From JALYNX01 sp035292685 (GTDB lineage: Bacteria; Actinomycetota; Acidimicrobiia; Spongiisociales; ZC4RG35): a stretch of 64,000 nt of DNA. The notes under the pieces were generated by a model. The model did not search any database. It was given only the letters and a program-made list of their open reading frames with translations, and was not told the DNA's origin. Of this stretch, positions 49,110 to 57,048 are shown in pieces (within the stretch, counting starts at the first letter, position 1; each line of letters starts with the position of its first letter). The position numbers were made by a program, and so were the translations under genes. The DNA lies in the NCBI GenBank assembly GCA_035292685.1, contig DATDPP010000079.1, positions 124,001 through 188,000 of the forward strand, written 5' to 3'.

Positions 49110-50605
49110 AATATGCGATTCTGGAACGATTCACCCGACGCACCGATGGCGAGGATCGGGGCATGGCGCTGCCGCTCGTCGCCTGCATGATCGTCGTTCT
49201 GCTCGGCGTGTCCGCCTTCGCCGTCGATCTGGGATGGCTTTATCTCAACGGGGCTCGCCTCCAGCGCGGGGCCGACTCATCGGCTCTGGCCGGTGTGGTC
49301 TTCCTTCCCGGGGACACCGACGGTGTGGACGACAACACACTGGGCGCTGCCAACGCCAATGGCTATGACATCGGGGACATCAACGGCACCCCGGTGGTTG
49401 GAGGGGGGCCCGACGATCTCGACTGGCGCCAACTCGCGGACAACAAGCTCGAAGTGACCCTGGCTACCCAGATCCCGACCTTCTTCGTGAAGCTGTTCGG
49501 ATTCGACTCGTTCGACATAACCAGGGTGGCCACCGCCGAGTACGTGAAACCGGTTCCGATCGGCAGCCCCGATCCCTGTTTCGGAGTCGGCATCACCAGT
49601 ATTCAGAGCGGTGACTGCAACCCGGCCACCGCCCAACGATTCTGGGCAGCCGTCTCGGGCCCCTATACCAACAAGTGGAACGGTGACGCCCACTCGACGC
49701 TGTACTGGGACGACGACGGCACCTGGAACCAGGAGTCGACCAACACCGAGTACCGCTCCGACGGCTACTACCTGGCGATAGACGTCCCATCCGGTGTGTC
49801 CGGCCTCACAGTCCGCGTCTACGACGCCGGCTTCTACAACCGTGCCAGCTTCGACACCGAGACCGGCGATCGCACCCAGGACACCGGTGGCGGGGCCGAC
49901 ACCCATTTCCAGATGTACCTCTTCGACGACACCCCGCTCGACCCCACCAACAACACACCGATCAGCGGATGTTCGACTGGGAGCGGCACCTTCAACATCG
50001 CCGCCGAGGCCTCGTCGGGCACCTACAAGAACAGATGGGTCACGCTCTGTACCCTGTCAGGCGCTGTTGCCCCCGGGATCTATGTGGTCCGGGTCTGGAC
50101 AGACGGCAATGACGGTGGCACCAACCAGTTTGCGGTTCGAGCCAACACCTCCAGCGCGGCAAACGCACGGGTTTACGGGATCAACGACATCTCGATCTTC
50201 ACCAACCAGTCGGGCCTCACGACATTGCACGTTGCCGAAGTCGCCCAAGTGCATGCGGGCAAGACCCTCGAACTCCAGTTCTACGACCCTGGCGAGGACG
50301 ACCAGGACGCCTTCATGACGGTCAAGAACCCCAGCGGAAGCACCGCCACCTGCGATTGGGTGGCCAAGAACGAGGCAGGCACGGTGGTCGACTCCGGTTC
50401 AGGGAGTTGCAGCCTCCAGACATCGGACGGCAATGCCTTGTTCAACGGGCTTTGGGTGACCGCCCAGGTTGACATTCCCGACAGTTACACCTGCACCACC
50501 AACTGCTGGTGGAAGATGGAGATCGACAACTCCCAGCCCCATGACCGCACCACCTGGGCGGCGCGGATCATCGGCAACCCCGTCCGATTGGTTCCCAACG
50601 AATGA
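49106..50605 (+). CDS. Large TadG-like exported protein, cassette B
   Basis: 499 aa. TadG N-terminal domain (GMALPLVACMIVVLLGVSAFAVDLGWLYLNGARLQRGADSSALAGVVFLPG) then an exported domain: FWAAVSGPYTNKWNGDAHS, TTLHVAEVAQVHAGKTLELQFYDPGEDDQDAFMTVKNPSG, CTTNCWWKMEIDNSQPHDRTTWAARIIGNPVRLVPN. These blocks align in order with cassettes A and C. No vWA or known adhesin domain is evident. Confidence 0.85.
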   Translation: MKYAILERFTRRTDGEDRGMALPLVACMIVVLLGVSAFAVDLGWLYLNGARLQRGADSSALAGVVFLPGDTDGVDDNTLGAANANGYDIGDINGTPVVGGGPDDLDWRQLADNKLEVTLATQIPTFFVKLFGFDSFDITRVATAEYVKPVPIGSPDPCFGVGITSIQSGDCNPATAQRFWAAVSGPYTNKWNGDAHSTLYWDDDGTWNQESTNTEYRSDGYYLAIDVPSGVSGLTVRVYDAGFYNRASFDTETGDRTQDTGGGADTHFQMYLFDDTPLDPTNNTPISGCSTGSGTFNIAAEASSGTYKNRWVTLCTLSGAVAPGIYVVRVWTDGNDGGTNQFAVRANTSSAANARVYGINDISIFTNQSGLTTLHVAEVAQVHAGKTLELQFYDPGEDDQDAFMTVKNPSGSTATCDWVAKNEAGTVVDSGSGSCSLQTSDGNALFNGLWVTAQVDIPDSYTCTTNCWWKMEIDNSQPHDRTTWAARIIGNPVRLVPNE

Positions 50606-51174
50606 GCGCCGGCCGCCGACCTTGTCGAAACGGAAACGAGAAGGGCGCCACCCTGATCGAGTTTTCCCTCATCTTCGCCTTCTTGATGATGATCGCCCTT
50701 GGCGCCTACGAGTACGGAATGGCCTTCCGTGACTGGCTCTCGGTGACAGTTGCCACCCGGGAAGGCGGCCGGGTCGCGGCATCAGCGGCCAACTTCGGCG
50801 AGGCCGACTGCGTGATCCTCGAAGCTGCCACCGGTGCCCTCCAGTCGTTGCAAACCGGTGAGGTCGAATTCGTTCACATCTACAAGTCCGACATCAATGG
50901 TTCCTACCCAGGGTCCAACAGCTTCACGCGGATCTATCGGCCCTCGACTCCGGCCGACCTCGACCTGGTCGTGTGTGATGGCTCGACCTGGTTTGCCACC
51001 AACCTCGGCAGCAACTGGGACCCGGACGACAGGGTGAACGCCACGGGGGCAGCGGACTGGATCGGGGTTCGGGTCGAGTTCGAGCACCAATGGCAGACCA
51101 ATTTCCTGTGGTGGAACGGATCGGTCGACTGGGACGATGACGCGGTGTTCCGGATGGAGCCACCGGCGCCATAG
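50602..51174 (+). CDS. TadE-like pseudopilin, cassette B third gene
   Basis: 190 aa. NEKG then ATLIEFSLIFAFLMMIALGAYEYGMAFRDWLSVTVATREGGRVAASAANFGEADCVI (Glu +5). The C-terminal half (TRIYRPSTPAD, HQWQTNFLWWNGSVDWDDDAVFRMEPP) pairs with the third gene of cassette C, so this is a second TadE subtype placed after TadG. ATGA overlap with TadG. Confidence 0.87.
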   Translation: MSAGRRPCRNGNEKGATLIEFSLIFAFLMMIALGAYEYGMAFRDWLSVTVATREGGRVAASAANFGEADCVILEAATGALQSLQTGEVEFVHIYKSDINGSYPGSNSFTRIYRPSTPADLDLVVCDGSTWFATNLGSNWDPDDRVNATGAADWIGVRVEFEHQWQTNFLWWNGSVDWDDDAVFRMEPPAP

Positions 51175-51205
51175 ACCGGGATCGGTCTCCTTCCGCCAGG
51201 CTCCC

Positions 51206-51211
51206 TAGCCT
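51206..51211 (+). promoter_or_regulatory. -10-like box TAGCCT for the dapA-like gene
   Basis: TAGCCT ends 7 nt before the ATG at 51219, the same arrangement as at ilvE. Confidence 0.45.
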
Positions 51212-51218
51212 GTAGCAA

Positions 51219-52070
51219 ATGCTTTCTCCTCCTGAATACATGCCCGCGTTGATCACGCCTTTCACCCGAAGTGGTGAGGTCGATACCAGGGCCCACACCC
51301 ACAACCTACGGGTCCTCGCCGAAAAGGGAATCGAGGGTTTCGTGATCGGCGGTTCCAACGGTGAGGGCCCCTATCTCGAGCCCGGCGAGCGCAGCAGCCT
51401 GGTCAAGACCGGTCGGCGTCGCAAAGCCCATTTCATGGTGGGGATCGCGGCCGAGTCGACAAGGGTGGCTGTTCGCCAGATACAGGAAGCAGCCGACGCG
51501 GTGGCCGACAGCGTGCTGGTGATGACCCCCACCACCCTGGCTCGGGGGCGCGACGAGGCGATTCTCCGCTTCTATCGGACCATCGCCGACATGTCACCGC
51601 TGCCTGTGTTCATCTACTCGGTGCCGAGTGTCACCAGCTACAACCTGCCCATCGAGCTGGTGTGGCGTCTCTCCCGGCATGACAACGTCATCGGGATGAA
51701 GGACTCCAGTGGTGACGTGGTGCGACTTCAAGCCATCATCGACGCCACCCCACCCGGCTTCCTCCTCTACTCGGGGTCGTCACAAGCGTTGACTGCGGCC
51801 ATGGCCGTGGGCTGTCATGGCGCGATCACCGGATCCGGGAACTATGTGCCTGCCCTCGTGCTGCAGACGCTGGAGGCAGCCAGGCAAAGCCCGGAGATGG
51901 CCCGAAGGCTGCAGAAACGACTCAGCTCGGTGAGCGCCGAAGTCGATGCCCACGGGATCCCGGGGGTGAAGGCGGCGGCCAAGGCAGCCGGTCTCGATCC
52001 CGGGTATCCGCGCGAACCCCTGACCCGGCTCTCCCGGGGCGCGGAAACCTCCATCGCCAAGCTGATCTGA
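51219..52070 (+). CDS. DHDPS/N-acetylneuraminate lyase family aldolase
   Basis: Class I TIM-barrel aldolase of 283 aa. GGSNGEGPYLEPGERSSLVK is the pyruvate-binding loop, YSVPSVTSYNLP holds the catalytic Tyr region, and GMKDSSGD the Schiff-base Lys. The divergence from true DapA (GGTTGE, YNVPGRT) suggests another 2-oxo acid aldol substrate. It lies between two pilus cassettes but has its own promoter-like box. Confidence 0.88.
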   Translation: MLSPPEYMPALITPFTRSGEVDTRAHTHNLRVLAEKGIEGFVIGGSNGEGPYLEPGERSSLVKTGRRRKAHFMVGIAAESTRVAVRQIQEAADAVADSVLVMTPTTLARGRDEAILRFYRTIADMSPLPVFIYSVPSVTSYNLPIELVWRLSRHDNVIGMKDSSGDVVRLQAIIDATPPGFLLYSGSSQALTAAMAVGCHGAITGSGNYVPALVLQTLEAARQSPEMARRLQKRLSSVSAEVDAHGIPGVKAAAKAAGLDPGYPREPLTRLSRGAETSIAKLI

Positions 52071-52087
52071 CCCAACCCGCGTTCCTA

Positions 52088-52121
52088 ATGCATCGCGTCA
52101 CGCATCCGTGACGCGATGCAT
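52088..52121. terminator. Perfect 15-bp hairpin after the dapA-like gene
   Basis: ATGCATCGCGTCACG, loop CATC, CGTGACGCGATGCAT, starting 17 nt after the stop. No T-tract. It may be a terminator or a protein-binding palindrome. Confidence 0.6.
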
Positions 52122-52204
52122 CCAGTACAGCCGCGATGCAGGCGAGCGTGCTCTGCACGGCTAGTACCATCTGCCGTTCTACCGATCATCAAGGAGAGAA
52201 CGCC

Positions 52205-52588
52205 TTGTCCAAGTTTCTCAGCGAAGAGTGGACCGCGGAGGTGACCACCGCCCTCGACCAGCACCCGGGTTTCCGGAACGCCATCGGATCCGCCGACCTC
52301 AGCATCCAGTTCGTCGTCAGCGACACCCCCGACGGCGAGGCCGGGTACTACCTGAGGTCCAGCGGTGGCATTCCCACCTTGGCGATCGGGACTCTCGAGG
52401 GCGCCGATGTCACGGTCAGACAGAGTTATGACACCGCGACCGCAATCTCCAAGGGCGAGTTGAACACCCAGACCGCATTCATGACCGGCAAGGTCAAGGT
52501 CTCAGGGAACCTCGCCAAGCTGATGATGCACCAGTCGGCAATCCAGCAATGGAATGCGGCAACAGCCGACCTCGAAATCGACTACTGA
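52205..52588 (+). CDS. SCP2 sterol-binding domain protein
   Basis: 127-aa single-domain protein of the SCP-2 type, which binds lipids or acyl chains. FLSEEWTAEVTTAL leads into a beta-sheet (IQFVVSDTPDGEAGYYL, IGTLEGADVTVRQSYDTATAISKGELNTQTAFMTGKVKVSGNLAKLMMHQ). The GKVKVSGN-x-x-K motif is the family core. TTG start chosen because AAGGAG lies 9 nt upstream. Confidence 0.88.
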   Translation: MSKFLSEEWTAEVTTALDQHPGFRNAIGSADLSIQFVVSDTPDGEAGYYLRSSGGIPTLAIGTLEGADVTVRQSYDTATAISKGELNTQTAFMTGKVKVSGNLAKLMMHQSAIQQWNAATADLEIDY

Positions 52589-52633
52589 TCACCGACTAGT
52601 CATTTCACGTAAATAACAGGGGGACTCTGGTTA

Positions 52634-52656
52634 CCGACCTCCGTGGGTCGGATAAT
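52634..52656 (+). promoter_or_regulatory. Palindrome plus GATAAT box upstream of cassette C
   Basis: CCGACC-TCCGTG-GGTCGG (52634-52651) abuts GATAAT (52651-52656). This looks like an operator over a promoter for the cassette at 52705. Confidence 0.45.
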
Positions 52657-52704
52657 GTTGCGACGCTGAAGCAGGCGCGCCGCCGTGTCACGTCAGGGGC
52701 TGAA

Positions 52705-53250
52705 ATGGGCAAGGGAGAAAAGAACCGGGGTGCGACCATGGTCGAGGCCGCCATGATCTTCCCTTTGATGATCTTGCTCACGGTGAGCATCCTCGAACTG
52801 GGGATGGCGTTCAAGGACTTCCTCACTGTCTCCTTCACTGCCCGCGACGCAGCGCGCGTCGGGTCGCTCGCCGGGAACGACCCGGAGGCGGATTGCGACA
52901 TCATCCAGAGTGTGGTCGCCGCCTTCGGCCCAACCGATCTCGCCGGAGTGGACATCCTCATCTTCAAGGCCAACGAAGCGACGGGGAACCCGGTCGTGGG
53001 CCAGGTCAACACCTGGACATTGAGGCCCTCGGGTGACCCCACCACCTGTCTTCCCCTCGATTGGTCGATCACCGAGAATTGGCCGAGCACGACCCGTCAG
53101 GTGAATGTCGGCCCCACTACCAAGCTGGACATACTCGGTGTGACCATCGAGACCACCCACCAGTGGATCACCGGTCTGCCGCCTTGGCGGGGAACCATCA
53201 ACGTGGATAGGACTGCCTTGCAAAGGATCGAGCCGGAGGCCTTCGAATGA
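52705..53250 (+). CDS. TadE-like pseudopilin, cassette C first gene
   Basis: 181 aa. EKNRG then ATMVEAAMIFPLMILLTVSILELGMAFKDFLTVSFTARDAARVGSLAGNDPEADCDI (Glu +5), close to the first gene of cassette B. The C-terminus reads VTIETTHQWITGLPPWRGTINVD and RIEPEAFE. AGGGG lies about 7 nt before the ATG. 4-bp overlap with TadG. Confidence 0.87.
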   Translation: MGKGEKNRGATMVEAAMIFPLMILLTVSILELGMAFKDFLTVSFTARDAARVGSLAGNDPEADCDIIQSVVAAFGPTDLAGVDILIFKANEATGNPVVGQVNTWTLRPSGDPTTCLPLDWSITENWPSTTRQVNVGPTTKLDILGVTIETTHQWITGLPPWRGTINVDRTALQRIEPEAFE

Positions 53251-54656
53251 AACGACACCGGCGGGAAGAGGGCATCGCCTTGGTCTGGCTGGCTATCACC
53301 CTCGTCCTCTTGATCGGGATGGCCGGGTTTGGCGTCGACCTCGGGTGGATCTATCTCAACACCAGTCGAGCCCAGAAGGCAGTCGATTCCGCCGCCCTAG
53401 CCGGGGTCGTCAATCTCCCGGGATTCATCGCCCAGGCAGAAATCGACGCCGAGGACGCCACCCAGGCCAATGGCTTCGACCCGGACGGTCTGACCGTCAC
53501 CCCACTGGCCGACAACAAGCTGCACGCAGAGTTGCGTATCCAGGTCGAGCCCTTCTTCCTCAGTGTGCTCGGTTTCGACCATTTCAACATCACCAGGGAG
53601 GCCACCGCCGAGTACATCAAACCGGTGCCCTTGGGGAATCCAAACAACTGTTTTGGCTGCCCGGGTGTCGGCGACTCCTGGGCGGCCATCTCCTCCCAGT
53701 TCATCCACAAAGAGCACGGGGATCCCTATTCCACCCAATGCCGGGTGCCGTCGAGCCCTTCATCCTGCTCGTCGGGCAACAGTGACTACAACCGCGGCGG
53801 CGCCTATGCCGGGTACTACTACGGGATCGAGGTCTTTGGCACGTCGCAAGATCTGACCGTCGAACTCTTCGATCCCAGGTTCAATCGACGCCCTCAGGAC
53901 GAGGGAACGGGCGATTTCGCCTTCAGCGGCAGCCCAGGCCCAATCACCACCTACTCGCTGCACATGGTGGACATAACCCCGCTCAACCCCATCGACAACC
54001 CGGCGATTCCTGGATGCTCCATGACTCTCGATCCCGACACCACACCCACATTCCAGGACCAATGGGTCACGCTTTGCACTCTTGGCGGGTCTCTCACTCC
54101 AGGAATCTATGTCCTCCATGTCACCAACACCGGCACCGGGATTGCCAGCAACCACTATTCGGTGCAGGCCAACGTCGCAAGCGGCACCACCCCCCGGGTC
54201 TACGGCATCAACGACATGTCGATCTGGTCGAATGATCTGGTCCAGAACAGCCAGCTCTACATCGCCGAGATCGAGGCGATCCATGCCGGGAAGAAACTCG
54301 AGCTTCAGTTCTACGACCCCGGCGATGCCAACGCCAACTCCTTCATGACCCTGCTCTCACCCAACGGGCCCGTCAACTGCAGCTGGACGGTCTGGAACCA
54401 CAACCTCACCGCCCAGAGCCAGCCTCCCGGCTCCGGCGCCTGCACCTGGCAGACCACCAACACGTCGCGGCCTGGGGATCGACGGGTCTACAACGAGCAA
54501 TGGATCGTGGCAACGATCGATCTCCCGGACGATCCCGCCGACATGTGCAACGGCTCCGACTGTTTCTGGAAGATGGAGCTCGACTTGAGCGACCCCACCG
54601 AGCGCACCACCTGGCGGGCCCGGGTCATCGGCAACCCGGTGCGTCTGATTCCATGA
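53247..54656 (+). CDS. Large TadG-like exported protein, cassette C
   Basis: 469 aa. TadG N-terminal domain (EGIALVWLAITLVLLIGMAGFGVDLGWIYLNTSRAQKAVDSAALAGVVNLPG) then the same exported domain as cassettes A and B: SWAAISSQFIHKEHGDPYS, LYIAEIEAIHAGKKLELQFYDPGDANANSFMTLLSP, CFWKMELDLSDPTERTTWRARVIGNPVRLIP. Paired Cys (CFGCPG, MCNGSDC) suggest disulfides. Confidence 0.85.
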   Translation: MKRHRREEGIALVWLAITLVLLIGMAGFGVDLGWIYLNTSRAQKAVDSAALAGVVNLPGFIAQAEIDAEDATQANGFDPDGLTVTPLADNKLHAELRIQVEPFFLSVLGFDHFNITREATAEYIKPVPLGNPNNCFGCPGVGDSWAAISSQFIHKEHGDPYSTQCRVPSSPSSCSSGNSDYNRGGAYAGYYYGIEVFGTSQDLTVELFDPRFNRRPQDEGTGDFAFSGSPGPITTYSLHMVDITPLNPIDNPAIPGCSMTLDPDTTPTFQDQWVTLCTLGGSLTPGIYVLHVTNTGTGIASNHYSVQANVASGTTPRVYGINDMSIWSNDLVQNSQLYIAEIEAIHAGKKLELQFYDPGDANANSFMTLLSPNGPVNCSWTVWNHNLTAQSQPPGSGACTWQTTNTSRPGDRRVYNEQWIVATIDLPDDPADMCNGSDCFWKMELDLSDPTERTTWRARVIGNPVRLIP

Positions 54657-55183
54657 ACAGGGATCGGGGCACCGCAGCGATCGAATTCGCCTTTGCCATC
54701 ATGGTCCTGCTGCTGCTGGCCATCGGCGCTTACGAATGGGGAACCGGGTTCTCCGACCGGATATCGATGTCATCTGCGGTGAGGGAAGGGGGGCGGGTAG
54801 GAAGCGCGGCTGGGGACAATCCCGATGCCGATTGTCGGATCATCGAAGCCTCCGCCGGAGCGCTCAACGGGGTCTCGGGGAACTCGGTCAAACAGCTTTG
54901 GGTCTACGAATCAGACTCCGGTGGGACCGTGGGTCTCAACCGCCAGATCTATCGACCCGCTCAAGCCGCCGAGCCGGGGCTGACCTGCACCGGCGGAAGG
55001 TGGTTCTTGGTGGCCAACGGGTGGCCCTATAGCGTCCGGGAGAATCTGAGTGCGAACCGGGACTGGCTCGGGGTCAAGGTGATCGTCGATCACGAGTGGA
55101 GAACCGGGTTTCTCTGGTGGAACGGCACAGTGGAATGGGAGGAGGACGCCGTCTTCCATCTCGAACCCGGGGTCGTCAGCTAA
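54653..55183 (+). CDS. TadE-like pseudopilin, cassette C third gene
   Basis: 176 aa. DRG then TAAIEFAFAIMVLLLLAIGAYEWGTGFSDRISMSSAVREGGRVGSAAGDNPDADCRI (Glu +5). The exported part ends HEWRTGFLWWNGTVEWEEDAVFHLEP, matching the third gene of cassette B. ATGA overlap with TadG. It converges on mdh, whose stop is 9 bp away. Confidence 0.87.
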   Translation: MNRDRGTAAIEFAFAIMVLLLLAIGAYEWGTGFSDRISMSSAVREGGRVGSAAGDNPDADCRIIEASAGALNGVSGNSVKQLWVYESDSGGTVGLNRQIYRPAQAAEPGLTCTGGRWFLVANGWPYSVRENLSANRDWLGVKVIVDHEWRTGFLWWNGTVEWEEDAVFHLEPGVVS

Positions 55184-55192
55184 CCGGAGAGC

Positions 55193-56182
55193 TCAGATCA
55201 ATCCCAGCGCTCTCACCGCCTCCCTCTCCTCGACCAGCTCGGCGACCGAGGCATCGATCCTGACCGTGGAGTAGTCGTCGATATGGAGGCCCTGGACGAT
55301 CTCCCAGGAGCCCTCCCGACACACACACGGGAACGATGAGATCAACCCTTCGGGGACACCGTACTCACCGTCAGACCGCACCCCCATCGAGACCCAGTCT
55401 CCATCAGGCGTTCCCGAGACCCAGTCCCGCACATGGGAGATGGCGGCGTTGGCCGCCGAGCCGGCCGACGACGCCCCCCGGGCGGCGATGACGGCCGCTC
55501 CCCGGCCCGCCACGGTCGGGATGAAGACGTCGTTGACCCAGTCGTGGTCGGCAACCAACTCGTATGCCTGCTTCCCGTCGACCTCACAATGAAAGAGATC
55601 CGGGTACTGGGTCGATGAGTGGTTGCCCCAGATCGTCATCCTCCTCACCGAGGTGACCGGTCTGCCGGTGCGCAGCGCAAGTTGGCTGATCGCCCGGTTG
55701 TGGTCCAAACGGGTCATCGCGGTGAAGCTACGGGGATCGACCCCCTGGGCGTTGTTCATTGCGATCAGGGCATTGGTGTTCGCCGGGTTCCCCACCACCA
55801 AGACCTTCACGTCGGGGCTGGCCGTGGCGGCCAGGGCCCGCCCCTGGACAGTGAAAATGGCGCCATTGGCCGTGAGCAGGTCTGAGCGCTCCATCCCGGC
55901 CTTGCGCGGCATGGCTCCCGCCAGGAGCGCAATGTCGACGCCATCGAAGGCCGATTCGGCATCGTCGGTCATCACCAATCCGGCGAGAAGTGGGAAGGCG
56001 CCGTCCTCCAACTCCATTGCTACCCCTTCGAGGGCTGGCATGGCAGGAGTGATCTCCAGCATTTGAAGGATGACCGGTTGTTCCCGGCCCAGCATCTCCC
56101 CGGCGGCGATCCTGAAAAGCAGGCTGTAGCCGATCTGGCCGGCGGCGCCGGTGACCGCAACCCGCACTGGCTGGTCATTCAT
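55193..56182 (-). CDS. mdh: Malate dehydrogenase
   Basis: NAD-dependent malate/oxaloacetate oxidoreductase of the TCA cycle, 329 aa. VAVTGAAGQIGYSLLFRIAAGEMLG binds NAD; GAMPRKAGMERSDLL, VGNPANTNALI, TRLDHNRAISQLA and WGNHSSTQYPD (catalytic His) follow. It belongs to the group found in actinobacteria and plants/cytosol. The ATG is 9 nt after TAGTTT on the minus strand. Confidence 0.97.
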   Translation of the reverse strand: MNDQPVRVAVTGAAGQIGYSLLFRIAAGEMLGREQPVILQMLEITPAMPALEGVAMELEDGAFPLLAGLVMTDDAESAFDGVDIALLAGAMPRKAGMERSDLLTANGAIFTVQGRALAATASPDVKVLVVGNPANTNALIAMNNAQGVDPRSFTAMTRLDHNRAISQLALRTGRPVTSVRRMTIWGNHSSTQYPDLFHCEVDGKQAYELVADHDWVNDVFIPTVAGRGAAVIAARGASSAGSAANAAISHVRDWVSGTPDGDWVSMGVRSDGEYGVPEGLISSFPCVCREGSWEIVQGLHIDDYSTVRIDASVAELVEEREAVRALGLI

Positions 56183-56191
56183 ATGGTGGCC

Positions 56192-56197
56192 AAACTA
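56192..56197 (-). promoter_or_regulatory. -10-like box TAGTTT for mdh
   Basis: Minus-strand TAGTTT, 9 nt before the ATG at 56182. It falls just before the nadC stop, so mdh can be transcribed separately from the nad operon. Confidence 0.4.
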
Positions 56198-56208
56198 CGC
56201 CCCACAAG

Positions 56209-57048
56209 TCAGGTCATGAAATCGAGTGCGATGTCCATTTGAGGGGCAGAGTGGGTGATCCAGCCCACTGAGATGATGTCGACACCGGTCGATGCAATCG
56301 ACCGAACGTTGTCCAACGTCACCCCGCCGGATGCCTCGGTGATCAGGCGCCCGGCGGTCATTTCGACTGCCGACCGCAGGGTCTCCAGGTCCATGTTGTC
56401 GAGCAGCACCCGATCGGCCTTGGTTTTCAGAACTGCTTCGAGCTGCACCAGGGTCTCCACCTCGACCTCGACGGTGATGCCTGGGCCAACCCGCTCCCGG
56501 GCCGCGTTCACGGCGCGCTCGATGTCCCCGATGGCAGCGATGTGGTTGTCCTTGATCAGCACCGCATCGAACAGCCCCACCCGATGATTGACCCCTCCCC
56601 CAATCAACACCGCGTACTTGTCAAGGAGACGCATCCCCGGCATGGTCTTTCGGGTGTCCGAGATGCGGGCACCGGTCCCCTCAACCGCTGATACGAACAA
56701 GGTAGTCGCCGTGGCCACACCCGACATCCGTCCCAGGATGTTGAGGGCGGTGCGCTCGGCACGGAGCAGCGATCTGGCCAATCCCCCCACGGTGGCGATG
56801 GCTTGCCCGGGGGAAACCCGATCACCATCTGTCACCAAGGCGGCAAATGCCGAGGCCGGGTCGATTGACTCGAATACATAAGCGCCGACCTCGAGCCCGG
56901 CGACGACACCGTCGGAGCGGGCGACGACCCCAGCTCTCGCCTGCGTCTCCTCGGGGACGCACGCGTCGCTGGTCAGGTCTCCGGCTGAGCCCAGGTCCTC
57001 GGCGAGAGCTCGCCCTACCAGGTCTGTGTAGGCGGACCGATCGATCAC
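56209..57048 (-). CDS. nadC: Nicotinate-nucleotide pyrophosphorylase (quinolinate phosphoribosyltransferase)
   Basis: Makes nicotinate mononucleotide from quinolinate and PRPP, 279 aa. EDLGSAGDLTSDA at the N-terminus, ERTALNILGRMSGVAT, SDTRKTMPGMRLLDKYAVLIGGGVNHR, and EVEVETLVQLE / LLDNMDLETLR are family motifs. GTG start overlaps the nadB stop by 4 bp. Last gene of the nadA-nadB-nadC operon. Confidence 0.95.
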   Translation of the reverse strand: MIDRSAYTDLVGRALAEDLGSAGDLTSDACVPEETQARAGVVARSDGVVAGLEVGAYVFESIDPASAFAALVTDGDRVSPGQAIATVGGLARSLLRAERTALNILGRMSGVATATTLFVSAVEGTGARISDTRKTMPGMRLLDKYAVLIGGGVNHRVGLFDAVLIKDNHIAAIGDIERAVNAARERVGPGITVEVEVETLVQLEAVLKTKADRVLLDNMDLETLRSAVEMTAGRLITEASGGVTLDNVRSIASTGVDIISVGWITHSAPQMDIALDFMT

